Source of the DNA: SIG603 sp964369225
GTDB taxonomy: Bacteria > Bacillota > Clostridia > Oscillospirales > Acutalibacteraceae
Length of the DNA stretch: 59,669 nt
Assembly (NCBI GenBank): GCA_964369225.1
Contig: CAYJER010000012.1
Coordinates: 1-59,669 of the forward strand
Direction of reading: 5' to 3'
A model generated the notes under the pieces. It was not told the DNA's origin. It did no database searches and saw only the letters and a list, made by a program, of their open reading frames with translations. Below are positions 7,475-15,553 of the stretch, in pieces. Made by a program: the position numbers and the translations under genes. Position 1 is the stretch's first letter. Each line of letters opens with the position of its first letter.

Positions 7475-9784
7475 TCATTCTTCTAACAATTCAATATTAT
7501 CCTCTGCATTAAACCTAACTATAGCCTTAAATAGGTCACCATCTATGTTTATTTCAAATATGCCATTTTGAATTACTGTAAGGCTCTTAGCTATAGATAA
7601 ACCTAGCCCACTACCCTCTGTATGTCTTGAGCTGTCCGCCCTTACAAACCTTTCTACAAGCTCTTCTGCGCCTATATCAAGCCTTGTATTAGAAATATTT
7701 TTAAATATCATTGTAACCTCACCATCTAACTTCTCTATGTGAACATAGACACGTGAATCGCTTAGTGAATACTTTACAATGTTTGACAATAGATTATCAA
7801 TAATTCTCCACATTATGCGGCTATCGGCTGATATATAGCAACTCTCTTGAGGATATCTTGTGATAATTTCAAGATTATTTAGCTTAAACCTATCTTCATA
7901 TTCACTTAATGCCTGAGTTAAAAGCAAATTCACATTAAGCGTTGTGTAATCTACCTTTATATTTCCGCTATTCACCTTAGAGACATGCACCAAATCTTCA
8001 ATAAGTTTTTTAAGTCTTGCTGAATGCTTAGATATAATCTCAATATAATCTTTAGCCTTTTCGTTTTTAATCATCTCTTTTTCAAGCAAATCTGTATAAT
8101 TTATTATTGATGTAAGAGGTGTCTTAATGTCGTGAGATACATTTGTTATAAGCTCCGCCTTTAGTCTCTCGCTTTTAAGCTTTTCATCAATTGCCAAAGT
8201 TAGACTTTCACCCAAAAAATTAATTCTCTCTGATTGTGCCTTTAGAGGTCCAATCATTTTTTTTGTATTAATTTTATAGCTTAAGTCACCTGAAGACAAA
8301 ATCTTTAACGCATTAAATATCTTTCTAAAAGATAAAATTGTAACAATCAACAAAGCATAAATTAAAACTTTTTCTATGAAATGCGTAAATGGATAAAATA
8401 TATTTAACACTAAAGTAGCGATAAATAGTATAATCAGCATTGCAATATACACTTCTGCAGGTATAGATCTAGTAAGTTTTGCAATATTAAATTTCTCATT
8501 AATATATTTTGAAACTATATATATCACACTTGTTTTAATTACATTTTTAGTCTTAATTCTAACAATTAGTGACCTCAAGCTTATTCCTATAATCACAGAT
8601 AACACAATTATGTATAAAAGTGATTGTATGTAAAAATATGTAGGTGGAATAAAGTTATTCTCAAATGCAATAGCAATATCATCTTTATACATCTCATATA
8701 AATACAAACCTAAAGCAGTTAGTCCCACACTAACTAATATAATCAATTCGGTAGGAATTCTGTCAAATTTATTCATAGTTATAACAGGGGAATTACGTTT
8801 ATATCCTGTGCAAGAAACTAAACCTACAAAACTTAAAATACTTATTAATCCGAATAAAACAATTATTATCCCACTATAATAACCAATGTCGTATTTAACC
8901 GAGAAAAATATTTCAAGGTAGTCATAATAGTCAAATTTGGCGTCATCAAGTATATATTCGGTAATTTGAATTTCCATTATGGGTTTTACGTAATTGTCAC
9001 CTGGATAAACTAAAAATCCACTATAAACTATACCACTGGATATAACATCTTGAACATTTCTTGTACGAGCCATTTCTTCCCAAATATGTTCATCGTATTC
9101 GGTTCTCTCGCCTATCATTGACAAACCTTCTACTAAATATTTTGAATTAACTATAGCTTCACTATTAAAGGCACTGTGATCACCAAGTTTGTAATCTAAA
9201 GTATAATAATCTGCACTGTATTCTCTCTCGTCTTCTAAGTGATAAAACGAATAACCCATTGTAGCTGACGGACTATCTAAAGTGCCAGTAATAGTGTACG
9301 ATTTATATAAAGTTAGGTTCGTAGTAAAGCTATATTTATACTCTTCACCTTCATAAGTGTTATCTACTAGTTCATTGTCTAAATAATTTAATTTTAAATC
9401 AAACCTATATCCATGATCACTAGTTTTCCCTAGCAAATATTTTTTTGAAGTATTTGTAGTTGAGTCGTACTCTACGCCATTATTTACACTCTCAATATAA
9501 TTATAAGCCATATTAGTAAACGCATTCCAATAATCTTCATCCACAGTATACCCATATTCACCGGCTAACTGGTTCAAATAATAGTTATCATAAACAGATT
9601 CTAACCTATGTCTAAGCTGATACTCCACATAGTCATTTTTACTGCTGTAATTATCAAAGTTATCTCCAACATAAAAATTATGTTCGGTTGATATCCAATA
9701 AGTAGCAACTCCTAATATAGAACTTACTAAAAAAACAAGTATCAAAAAAAACTTAACAATCCTTGATCTCTTTAAACGATACAT
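7475..9784 (-). CDS. Two-component sensor histidine kinase with large extracytoplasmic domain
   Basis: A 769-residue kinase: helix 1 at about 9-31, an outside domain of about 270 residues rich in Tyr, Asp and Asn, several further helices (about 302-325, 345-362, 384-402, 445-490), then HisKA with NVSHDIKTPLTSI (phospho-acceptor His about 551), and HATPase_c with N box LLSNIVKYS and G box GSGLGLSIAKS. It should autophosphorylate on sensing an envelope or external signal and phosphorylate the OmpR-type regulator encoded 17 nt upstream. The ligand is unknown; the outside domain matches no family I recognise. Confidence 0.93.
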   Translation of the reverse strand: MYRLKRSRIVKFFLILVFLVSSILGVATYWISTEHNFYVGDNFDNYSSKNDYVEYQLRHRLESVYDNYYLNQLAGEYGYTVDEDYWNAFTNMAYNYIESVNNGVEYDSTTNTSKKYLLGKTSDHGYRFDLKLNYLDNELVDNTYEGEEYKYSFTTNLTLYKSYTITGTLDSPSATMGYSFYHLEDEREYSADYYTLDYKLGDHSAFNSEAIVNSKYLVEGLSMIGERTEYDEHIWEEMARTRNVQDVISSGIVYSGFLVYPGDNYVKPIMEIQITEYILDDAKFDYYDYLEIFFSVKYDIGYYSGIIIVLFGLISILSFVGLVSCTGYKRNSPVITMNKFDRIPTELIILVSVGLTALGLYLYEMYKDDIAIAFENNFIPPTYFYIQSLLYIIVLSVIIGISLRSLIVRIKTKNVIKTSVIYIVSKYINEKFNIAKLTRSIPAEVYIAMLIILFIATLVLNIFYPFTHFIEKVLIYALLIVTILSFRKIFNALKILSSGDLSYKINTKKMIGPLKAQSERINFLGESLTLAIDEKLKSERLKAELITNVSHDIKTPLTSIINYTDLLEKEMIKNEKAKDYIEIISKHSARLKKLIEDLVHVSKVNSGNIKVDYTTLNVNLLLTQALSEYEDRFKLNNLEIITRYPQESCYISADSRIMWRIIDNLLSNIVKYSLSDSRVYVHIEKLDGEVTMIFKNISNTRLDIGAEELVERFVRADSSRHTEGSGLGLSIAKSLTVIQNGIFEINIDGDLFKAIVRFNAEDNIELLEE

Positions 9785-9801
9785 AGTCCCCCACCTTTAT
9801 A

Positions 9802-10500
9802 TTAATTTAGTTCAAGCTTATACCCCTTTCCCCAAACTACTTTAATATAACGTGGATCAGAAGGGTCAATTTCTATTTTTTCTCTTAAATGCCTAATATG
9901 TACAGCAACTGTATTTTCATTGCCTAAGGCTACCTCGTTCCAAGCGTGAAAATAAATGTCTTTAATCGAAAATACTTTCTTTGGATTTTGCATAAACACC
10001 TTGATAATATCGTACTCTTTTGGTGTTAAATTAAGCAGTTCACCGTCTAATTTAACTTCCTTAGTGTCGTCTCTTAAAGATAATCCACCATATACTATAA
10101 CATTTTGAGAGTTTAACGATGTCTTCAAGGAACCCAAACTAATATATCTTCTAAGATTAGACCTAACCCTTGCAATTAACTCACTAGGGTTAAAAGGCTT
10201 AGTTATGTAATCGTCTGCACCAATATTTAAGCCTAGAATTTTGTCGCTGTCTTCACTTTTTGCAGTCAGTAAAATTATCGGAATATTTAGTTTCTCCCGT
10301 AATTTCACCATTGCCGTAATTCCATCCATAACAGGCATCATGATATCCATTAATATCAAATGAACTTCATTCTCGCTTGCAATTTGAATTGCTTCTTTTC
10401 CATTATTTGCCTTTAAAATATTATAGCCCTCACTCTTAAGATATATCTCTAAAGCGTTTAAAATATCTTTTTCATCATCACAAATTAATATATTCTGCAT
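9802..10500 (-). CDS. OmpR/PhoB-family response regulator
   Basis: A 232-residue regulator. The receiver domain (1-120) has the acidic pair D8-D9, phospho-acceptor D52 in LMDIMMP, T79 and K101 (DYITKPF). The C-terminal winged helix (about 135-230) has LTPKEYDIIKVFMQNP and AVHIRHLREKIE. It is the first gene of the regulator-kinase operon. Four tandem 11-bp CTTAAG-type boxes upstream (10577-10620) suggest autoregulation, and the same boxes occur before the lipoprotein operon at 13647. The start ATG at 10500 follows GAAAGGGAT. Confidence 0.95.
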   Translation of the reverse strand: MQNILICDDEKDILNALEIYLKSEGYNILKANNGKEAIQIASENEVHLILMDIMMPVMDGITAMVKLREKLNIPIILLTAKSEDSDKILGLNIGADDYITKPFNPSELIARVRSNLRRYISLGSLKTSLNSQNVIVYGGLSLRDDTKEVKLDGELLNLTPKEYDIIKVFMQNPKKVFSIKDIYFHAWNEVALGNENTVAVHIRHLREKIEIDPSDPRYIKVVWGKGYKLELN

Positions 10501-10576
10501 ATTATTATCCCTTTCATATATTACTTTATATTATTGTACTACAAATTAAACAAAAAATAAATACTTTAACAACAAA

Positions 10577-10620
10577 AAAATCTTAAGATTCACTTAAGAA
10601 TTTCTTAAGATTTCTTTAAG
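10577..10620 (-). promoter_or_regulatory. Four 11-bp-spaced direct repeats, predicted response-regulator operator
   Basis: Read on the minus strand the 44 bp divide exactly into CTTAAAGAAAT, CTTAAGAAATT, CTTAAGTGAAT and CTTAAGATTTT. An 11-bp period (one helical turn) of direct half-sites is the classic layout of OmpR/PhoB-family binding. It lies upstream of the regulator gene, with a possible TACAAT -10 at 10533-10538. The identical box type occurs at 13539-13560. Confidence 0.8.
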
Positions 10621-10636
10621 ACAATGAATTTGAAAC

Positions 10637-10677
10637 AAAAAATTAGGCACAACAAACAAAGTTGTACCTAATTTTAT
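10637..10677 (-). terminator. Intrinsic terminator after the small-gene cluster
   Basis: AATTAGGTACAAC and GTTGTGCCTAATT (minus-strand reading, one mismatch) with a T run beyond. It follows the 61-residue zinc-ribbon gene and separates it from the regulator promoter. Confidence 0.8.
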
Positions 10678-10695
10678 ATTATGTTCTAATTGTAA

Positions 10696-10881
10696 TCATT
10701 CTTTTTCTAACATAAATTGCACATTTCCACATTCTTCACAACAATATGCAACAACATCTTTAATAGTTTTTTTATCATATTTGTTTTTACTAATTTTTTT
10801 AGCTAATTTTATGTTCCATATTTGATTAGCAATAGGAATCATTTCTATCATGTTTAAGCTTGAACAATTATTACATTTCAT
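10696..10881 (-). CDS. Small zinc-ribbon protein
   Basis: A 61-residue protein starting MKCNNCSSLN and ending CCEECGNVQFMLEKE. The two CxxC knuckles 40 residues apart would bind one zinc ion. The start at 10881 is preferred over the ATG at 10896 because GGTGGTGAAAGG then serves as SD. The third gene of a tight cluster with the 59- and 39-residue genes. The family is not recognised with certainty; it resembles small YgiT-like zinc ribbons only in the knuckles. Confidence 0.6.
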   Translation of the reverse strand: MKCNNCSSLNMIEMIPIANQIWNIKLAKKISKNKYDKKTIKDVVAYCCEECGNVQFMLEKE

Positions 10882-10903
10882 CCTTTCACCACCCACAAAA
10901 CTT

Positions 10904-11083
10904 CTATTTATGTAGATTTATCTTTGCTTTTTTAATGATTATAAACATTATAGGAAAACTTATTCCCATAAAAAACACAAATTGAATAGAATTAAATATT
11001 CTAAAACCGATAACTATAACCACAAGCAAAAACAAAGCATAACAAATCGCAAACTCAACAATTTCCTTTTTTGTATATTCCAT
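10904..11083 (-). CDS. Predicted 59-residue membrane protein with two helices
   Basis: Reading the minus strand gives a 59-codon frame, MEYTKKEIVEFAICYALFLL through a short RIFNSIQ turn and a second hydrophobic stretch ending IIIKKAKINLHK. Two membrane helices with positively charged ends are evident. A GGTG SD lies 8 nt before the ATG. It starts 15 nt after the 39-residue gene and ends 22 nt before the start I chose for the zinc-ribbon gene, as in an operon. No family recognised. Confidence 0.5.
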   Translation of the reverse strand: MEYTKKEIVEFAICYALFLLVVIVIGFRIFNSIQFVFFMGISFPIMFIIIKKAKINLHK

Positions 11084-11098
11084 TTATTAACACCATTC

Positions 11099-11218
11099 TT
11101 ATAAATAATTTAATAAATGTGATATACCTTTACCAACCGCAAATGCTAAACTATATAAACACAAGACCCCAAAACATAAAGCTCCTATTTCTTTTATTCT
11201 ATAAATTATGTTACCCAT
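11099..11218 (-). CDS. Predicted 39-residue hydrophobic peptide
   Basis: A 39-codon frame with a near-perfect SD (TTTGGAGGTTAAA before the ATG). The peptide begins MGNIIYRIKEIGALCFG, has a hydrophobic core with two cysteines, and ends GKGISHLLNYL, so it could be one amphipathic or membrane helix. It leads the small-gene cluster. Possible roles (toxin, bacteriocin-like peptide, small membrane regulator) are speculation; no leader double-glycine motif is seen. Confidence 0.45.
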   Translation of the reverse strand: MGNIIYRIKEIGALCFGVLCLYSLAFAVGKGISHLLNYL

Positions 11219-11253
11219 TTTAACCTCCAAATTCCGCTAACTTATTGCTTATT

Positions 11254-11508
11254 TGTAGGGGAGGGTCTGGGTGCAGACGTGCCTCTTAGCAAATTTAACC
11301 ATGTAGGGGACGGGTTTTCCGTCCCGAAAAACTAGAGGTTTTAGCTAAATTTCCACGGGACGGAAAACCCGTCCCCTACATTAATTTGTGCGTTTTAACG
11401 AATTTATTTTAAATCAAAAAACGTAATCAACACGTCTGGTCTCTGCGCCCTCCCGAAACTGGGAGTTTAACCCTACCTCTCTGGAGGGCACGGATACCCT
11501 CCCCTACA
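11254..11508. repeat. Nested foldback repeat: GGAGGGTCT-type outer, GGACGGGTTTTCC-type inner
   Basis: The outer arms TGTAGGGGAGGGTCT and its degenerate partner ending CCCTCCCCTACA enclose a complete 79-nt inner copy at 11302-11380 (TGTAGGGGACGGGTTTTCC, loop, reverse complement). The linkers carry GCAGACGTGCCTCTTAG and TTTGTGCGTTTTAACGAATT, which recur at the other nested loci. It fills the gap between hpf and the small-gene cluster. Confidence 0.85.
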
Positions 11509-11544
11509 ATATTTTAATAAGTTTATTTTATTTAAAAGCAGTTA

Positions 11545-11607
11545 ATCAAAAAATCCGCAAGAATTTTCTCATTAACTTTTCACTCTTCACTCTTACCTTT
11601 TCACTAA
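11545..11607. repeat. ATCC/TTCACT-type interspersed repeat
   Basis: TAATCAAAAAATCCGCAAGA, then a degenerate GAATTTTCTC arm, ATTAAC and repeated TTCACTCTTCACTCTT. Relatives occur at 302-345, 13152-13221 (inverted), 31800-31877 and 44206-44275, each next to a TGTAGGGG element. Confidence 0.6.
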
Positions 11608-11612
11608 GTTAT

Positions 11613-11640
11613 AAAGCCTGTGACAAAAATCACAGGCTTT
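11613..11640 (-). terminator. Intrinsic terminator of hpf
   Basis: AAAGCCTGTGA and TCACAGGCTTT form a stem just beyond the hpf stop codon; minus-strand reading is followed by a short T-rich stretch. Confidence 0.8.
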
Positions 11641-11646
11641 ATTAAT

Positions 11647-12168
11647 TTATTCTTCAGGCTCTAAAACGCCATAATTTCCATCTTTACGCTTATAAACTAC
11701 ACTGACTGTACCAGTTGTATCGCTCTTATAAACAAAGAACTCATGTCCTAACAAATTCATTTGAAGAATTGCCTCGTCAACTGTCATGACTTTAACTGCA
11801 AAGCGTTTTACTTTTACAATGTTGAACTCTTCTTCTGGCTCGTCATAGTAATCCTCGACAAAGTCAACAAGTTGCATTTTCTTGTTTTTCTCAAGCTTTG
11901 TCTTGTTCTTTCTAATCTGTCTGCTTAATTTTGAGATAACCATGTCTAAAGCGTCGTTCATCTCTAGTTGTGTATCTTCCGCTCTGTAAATCATTCCCCT
12001 TTGCTTTACTGTAATCTCTACCTTTTGAGAGTTTTTCTCTAAGGTAACTGTTACATTCGCTACTGCATCTTGATCAAAAATCCTCTCGAATTTTTGAAGC
12101 TTCTTTGTTGCGAGATTTTTAAAATTATCTCTTAGCGTAACTTTTCTACCAACAATATTAATATCCAT
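11647..12168 (-). CDS. hpf: Ribosome hibernation promoting factor, long form
   Basis: A 173-residue protein with an N-terminal HPF/YfiA ribosome-binding domain (about 1-100, MDINIVGRKVTL...) and the C-terminal long-HPF dimerisation domain (about 115-173, with IVKVKRFAVKVMTVDEAILQ). Long HPF pairs 70S ribosomes into inactive 100S dimers in stationary phase. I start at the ATG at 12168, matching family length; a TTG at 12195 in frame has a possible SD and would add nine residues. It has its own consensus promoter at 12285-12313. Confidence 0.93.
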   Translation of the reverse strand: MDINIVGRKVTLRDNFKNLATKKLQKFERIFDQDAVANVTVTLEKNSQKVEITVKQRGMIYRAEDTQLEMNDALDMVISKLSRQIRKNKTKLEKNKKMQLVDFVEDYYDEPEEEFNIVKVKRFAVKVMTVDEAILQMNLLGHEFFVYKSDTTGTVSVVYKRKDGNYGVLEPEE

Positions 12169-12284
12169 CCTGTTACCAACGCTTGGTTTTAGCAAGCTTC
12201 CTTTCTACTCAATTCTATTTACAAACTGCCCATTGAGTAAAAGCAGATATGATAAATCCCCTAAACCTTTTTTATCATGTGTAC

Positions 12285-12313
12285 ATTATAGCACATTATA
12301 TAAAAATAATCAA
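12285..12313 (-). promoter_or_regulatory. Sigma-A type promoter of hpf
   Basis: Minus-strand TTGATT (12313-12308), 17-nt spacer, TATAAT (12290-12285). It leaves a leader of roughly 110 nt before the hpf start. Confidence 0.85.
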
Positions 12314-12421
12314 TACATTTTCCAATAATTTAACCACAATAGAATAAGATTGTTAAAACTGCCTAAATAACATATAAAATGCAACCAAAACAACCCGAGA
12401 TTTTACGACAATATGTACAGT

Positions 12422-12516
12422 TGTCCCCTTATAATATTTCATAAGAGGACAGGCAATTGATCAACAATTTAAATAAAATCTAAATTGTACAAACGCTCTA
12501 TCAAATTGCTTGATAG
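12422..12516. other. Three short inverted repeats between hpf and the MazF gene
   Basis: TGTCC-CTTAT/ATAAG-GGACA (12422-12451), ACAATTTA/TAAATTGT (12464-12488) and CTATCAA/TTGATAG (12498-12516) follow one another. They may be operators or structured RNA upstream of the toxin gene. No coding frame for an antitoxin is visible in the 530-nt gap. Confidence 0.5.
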
Positions 12517-12699
12517 TATTATAGCCCCTTTTATTAATTATATTCATAAGCTATATAAAAATTGTCACATAAAATATTTTTTTTAATATTATGTAATACA
12601 AATAAAAAATTTAACGACTAAAAAAATCTATTATGTTTAAAGCCAAAGTTATTAGGCAAGAATAAAAGTAGAACAAATAAACGACGGAGTGTGAAAGCA

Positions 12700-13050
12700 G
12701 TGAATATAAGACGTGGCGACATTTATTACGCAGATTTAAGCCCTGTTGTAGGTTCTGAACAAGGTGGAGTTAGACCGGTTTTGATAGTTCAAAATGATGT
12801 CGGAAACAAGTATAGCCCAACAGTCATAGCCGCAGCAATAACAAGTCAAAAAACAAAAACAAACCTACCAACACATATAGAACTTCATTCTGAAAGTACA
12901 GGACTTCAAAAAGATTCGATAGTTCTATTAGAGCAAGTTAGAACCATTGATAAACATAGACTGAAAGAAAAAATGGGTACGCTTGATAACTCTTCCATGG
13001 GAAAGGTTGACGAGGCGATAAGTATTAGTTTTGGTCTTTCGGATACATAA
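12700..13050 (+). CDS. MazF/PemK-family endoribonuclease toxin (NdoA-like)
   Basis: A 116-residue protein, MNIRRGDIYYADLSPVVGSE-QGGVRPVL, close to Bacillus NdoA (EndoA) along its whole length. It keeps the conserved RGDIYY, GSEQGG-RPVL, TSQ and LLEQVRTIDK segments that form the catalytic groove of this mRNA interferase. The start is the GTG at 12700, ten nt after GGAG; the GTG at 12691 overlaps the SD. The usual upstream EndoAI/MazE antitoxin gene is missing: 12196-12690 is non-coding and carries several small inverted repeats. The antitoxin may be elsewhere or replaced. Confidence 0.93.
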   Translation: MNIRRGDIYYADLSPVVGSEQGGVRPVLIVQNDVGNKYSPTVIAAAITSQKTKTNLPTHIELHSESTGLQKDSIVLLEQVRTIDKHRLKEKMGTLDNSSMGKVDEAISISFGLSDT

Positions 13051-13072
13051 TCCGAGACAATATATTTTTGGG

Positions 13073-13140
13073 GCGAACTTAATGTTTTGCTAAAGCTATG
13101 GTTAATCCATTGTTTTTAGTATAAACATAGGTTCGCTTTT
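13073..13140 (+). terminator. Probable terminator of the mazF-like gene
   Basis: GCGAAC...GTTTTGCTAAA pairs imperfectly with TTTAGTATAAAC...GTTCGC, followed by TTTT. A long imperfect stem about 20 nt after the stop codon. Confidence 0.55.
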
Positions 13141-13151
13141 AAGCTTTTTAG

Positions 13152-13221
13152 CTTAGTGAAGAGGTAATAGTGAAGAGTGAAAAGTTCATGTGAAAATCCT
13201 TGCGGATTTTTTGATTAAAGG
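13152..13221. repeat. ATCC/TTCACT-type interspersed repeat, inverted
   Basis: TTAGTGAAGAGG, AGTGAAGAGTGAAAAGTT and AAAATCCTTGCGGATTTTTT followed by GATTAAAG. Same family as 11545-11607, opposite orientation. Confidence 0.6.
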
Positions 13222-13271
13222 CTTTTAAAATAAAAAATATTGCTTTGATAAAGATAAATTTGATAAAATTT

Positions 13272-13477
13272 TATAGGTGATAGTCTCTGTGCAGACGCGC
13301 CTCTTAGGATTTTGGGTAAAAAATAAATTCGTTAGAACGCACAAATTAATGTAGGGGACGGGTTTTCCGTCCCGTGGGAATTTAGCTAAAACTTCTAGTT
13401 TTTCGGGACGGAAAACCCGTCCCCTACATTGGTTTCTTTGCTAAGAGGCACGTCTGCACGGAGACCCTCCCCTACAA
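13272..13477. repeat. Nested foldback repeat, GGACGGGTTTTCC inner copy
   Basis: A complete 79-nt inner copy at 13350-13428 is bordered by GTGCAGACGCGCCTCTTAGG on the left and CTAAGAGGCACGTCTGCAC on the right, then GAGACCCTCCCCTACA. The left outer end is degenerate (TATAGGTGATAGTCTCTG). Confidence 0.82.
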
Positions 13478-13538
13478 TTAAGCATTAAGATAGATTACAT
13501 TCTAAATATTGAGATTTCCCCTATTTTTTCTAAAAAGT

Positions 13539-13560
13539 CTTAAGATTTTCTTAAGATTTT
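13539..13560 (+). promoter_or_regulatory. Two 11-bp direct repeats matching the response-regulator operator
   Basis: CTTAAGATTTT occurs twice back to back (13539-13549, 13550-13560), identical to the last repeat of the operator at 10577-10620. A perfect TATAAT at 13593-13598 has only a poor -35 (TGGATT), and the boxes end 9 nt before it. This is the arrangement of an activator-dependent promoter. Confidence 0.8.
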
Positions 13561-13592
13561 CAAAAACACTGGATTTTTTGAAAGAAACGCAT

Positions 13593-13598
13593 TATAAT
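13593..13598 (+). promoter_or_regulatory. -10 element of the lipoprotein operon promoter
   Basis: TATAAT at 13593-13598, about 50 nt before the start codon, lacking a recognisable -35 hexamer; see the adjacent direct repeats. Confidence 0.7.
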
Positions 13599-13646
13599 GT
13601 AAGTAACAAGTTGAAAATTTACATTAATTTACACAAGGAGGTCATT

Positions 13647-14768
13647 ATGAAAAAAACATTAATATTATGTTCGGTGTTGATACTAACTCTTGTAGCTTGT
13701 AGCGATGATGGTATGTATATAACCAATTCAACCGATAACGAGTTAATAACTTCTAAAGATGAAGATGAAAAAGTTTTTGCATATACTGCTAGTGCTGAAT
13801 TTGTAGAATTTGATGAAGAAATGCTATTAGAAAAATGGAATACTTTTTTAGTAGATACCGAAAAAACAGTGTATGAAGATGGTTTTATTCGGTACACAAA
13901 AGACAACGAAAACCAACGATTAATTATAAATTCTTACCATGGTTTTCCACAACAGTCTTTTTCAATCAACCTTGATGATTCGTATTATATGGGTATAAAT
14001 AATGCGTTTAATCCAGTTTATATCTATAAGGAACGAGCTAACCAAGAGCTTTTTACAGATGAAATAGACTTTAAGACAACATATGAAGTCCATGAAGAGT
14101 TTAACAGCCTGCTAAGAGAGTTCGGAATAGAAACATTTTATAAACTTGAAGTAATTCCTTTAAGTAAAGAACAATTATCTGAACAGTTAAAAGTAAACAT
14201 TGCTGATACTATCGAATTCTTAGAAAATAATATTGCAAATCAAAAAAAACTACCTGAAGATCAAATAGATGAGGAACAAATTAAGTTTGATGAAGAAGAT
14301 ATAGTTTACTATAATTCTATATTAGAAACTTTTAACGCGAAAGATACATATTACGTACTAGCAGTTCCATATTTTTCAGATACACCTATTTCTATTAATG
14401 ATTATTACGAATTACATACAGGTGAGTCAACTGCCATGATTACAGAAGATGGCTTAATTAATTTAAGGATATATAATCCAATAAATACCACAAATAAAAA
14501 AATAGTAGAAATAATGGCAGAAGAAGACATAATCACTCTGTTTGAAAATAGATTTCCAACAGACAAATATGGAGAAGCAGAATTGCGCTACTATCTAAGC
14601 TATGTTGAGGGAACTACCGACATAGAGTTAAGACCTTGCTATGAGGTAAAATATAATATTGAATTTATAGAATCAATAGCATTTCCTGGAACTATGTTTG
14701 AAAGTTATAATGAAGTATCGTTTGATGCAATTACAGGAGAACATCAAATAATAGATGGAAGAGGCTAG
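13647..14768 (+). CDS. Secreted lipoprotein of unknown function
   Basis: A 373-residue protein with a signal peptide MKKTLILCSVLILTLVAC; the lipobox LVAC makes Cys 18 the lipidated residue. The mature part is acidic and rich in Glu, Asp and Tyr, predicted outside the membrane, and matches no family I recognise. The start ATG follows AAGGAGGTCATT; an open frame continues 46 codons upstream through the promoter but is not translated. It heads an operon with two membrane proteins and lies behind the predicted operator of the neighbouring two-component system. Confidence 0.75.
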   Translation: MKKTLILCSVLILTLVACSDDGMYITNSTDNELITSKDEDEKVFAYTASAEFVEFDEEMLLEKWNTFLVDTEKTVYEDGFIRYTKDNENQRLIINSYHGFPQQSFSINLDDSYYMGINNAFNPVYIYKERANQELFTDEIDFKTTYEVHEEFNSLLREFGIETFYKLEVIPLSKEQLSEQLKVNIADTIEFLENNIANQKKLPEDQIDEEQIKFDEEDIVYYNSILETFNAKDTYYVLAVPYFSDTPISINDYYELHTGESTAMITEDGLINLRIYNPINTTNKKIVEIMAEEDIITLFENRFPTDKYGEAELRYYLSYVEGTTDIELRPCYEVKYNIEFIESIAFPGTMFESYNEVSFDAITGEHQIIDGRG

Positions 14769-14786
14769 AAAGCAATAGGTGAGAAT

Positions 14787-15551
14787 ATGAAATTTATGAG
14801 ACTACTTAAAAATGATTTTTATAGGGCTTTTTCACCTATATTTATTTATTCAGTTCTTTTTGTACTAGCGCTAAGATTTTTATCTAGTTCTTTTGAGATA
14901 CAAATGGTCCTACAATACGGCGAACCAAATATAAGTTTAATATACTTATTTGGTTTAGGAGGTACTGGATTTGGAGAAATGTTTGCTATCGCAGCAGTTT
15001 TGCCAAGTCTAACCCTTTATTATCAAGACTTAAAAAGTAGAAATATAGTGTATAGTATTTCTCGCTCTTCAAAAAATTCTTACTTAATATCTAAAGCTGT
15101 AGTTAGTTTTGTTTCTGGTTTTTTAGCGGTATTTACTGCATACATTTTGTATATTATTTTTTGTTTAAATATAATGCCACTTATAGATGAGAACTCAGTA
15201 TACTTACTAGAGATGAATTATGTCGCTACACCTTGGCAATTTATATTTGAAAAAGTACTTAGCTTTTCTTTAGGCGGAGGCTTTTATGCGGTAACATGTC
15301 TAATTATTTCTAATATTTCTAGCTCTGTCTTTATTATAGCAGTATCGCCATATATATTAATTAGACTTATTAACGACCTAAATGATTTTATTAACTTGCC
15401 ATATCATTTTATACCATCTTCTCTTATATTCAGCTATGGCATTGAGACTAGTTTTGATGTAAGAATTTTATATAAAATAGCATATTTCTTAATTTTATCT
15501 ACATTGTGTGCTATTATCTATATTTTCCAAAGTAAAAGAAAAGAGGTGTAA
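14787..15551 (+). CDS. ABC-2-like membrane protein, six helices
   Basis: A 254-residue protein with an N-terminal amphipathic segment (LLKNDFYRAFS) and about six membrane helices (about 18-32, 60-80, 105-130, 155-178, 180-195, 230-246). The sequence YYQDLKSRNIVYSISRSSKN between helices 2 and 3 is typical of ABC-2 transporter permeases. No ATPase gene is present in this operon. It lies 18 nt after the lipoprotein gene and 2 nt before the second permease. Substrate unknown. Confidence 0.65.
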   Translation: MKFMRLLKNDFYRAFSPIFIYSVLFVLALRFLSSSFEIQMVLQYGEPNISLIYLFGLGGTGFGEMFAIAAVLPSLTLYYQDLKSRNIVYSISRSSKNSYLISKAVVSFVSGFLAVFTAYILYIIFCLNIMPLIDENSVYLLEMNYVATPWQFIFEKVLSFSLGGGFYAVTCLIISNISSSVFIIAVSPYILIRLINDLNDFINLPYHFIPSSLIFSYGIETSFDVRILYKIAYFLILSTLCAIIYIFQSKRKEV

Positions 15552-15553
15552 CG

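Noticed and set aside
12691..12699. GTG at 12691 as the MazF start
   Set aside because: It sits only 1 nt after the GGAG, too close; the GTG at 12700 is correctly spaced and matches the NdoA N-terminus.
13509..13646. A 46-residue N-terminal extension of the lipoprotein
   Set aside because: It covers the promoter -10 and operator boxes, while a perfect SD and signal peptide occur at 13647.
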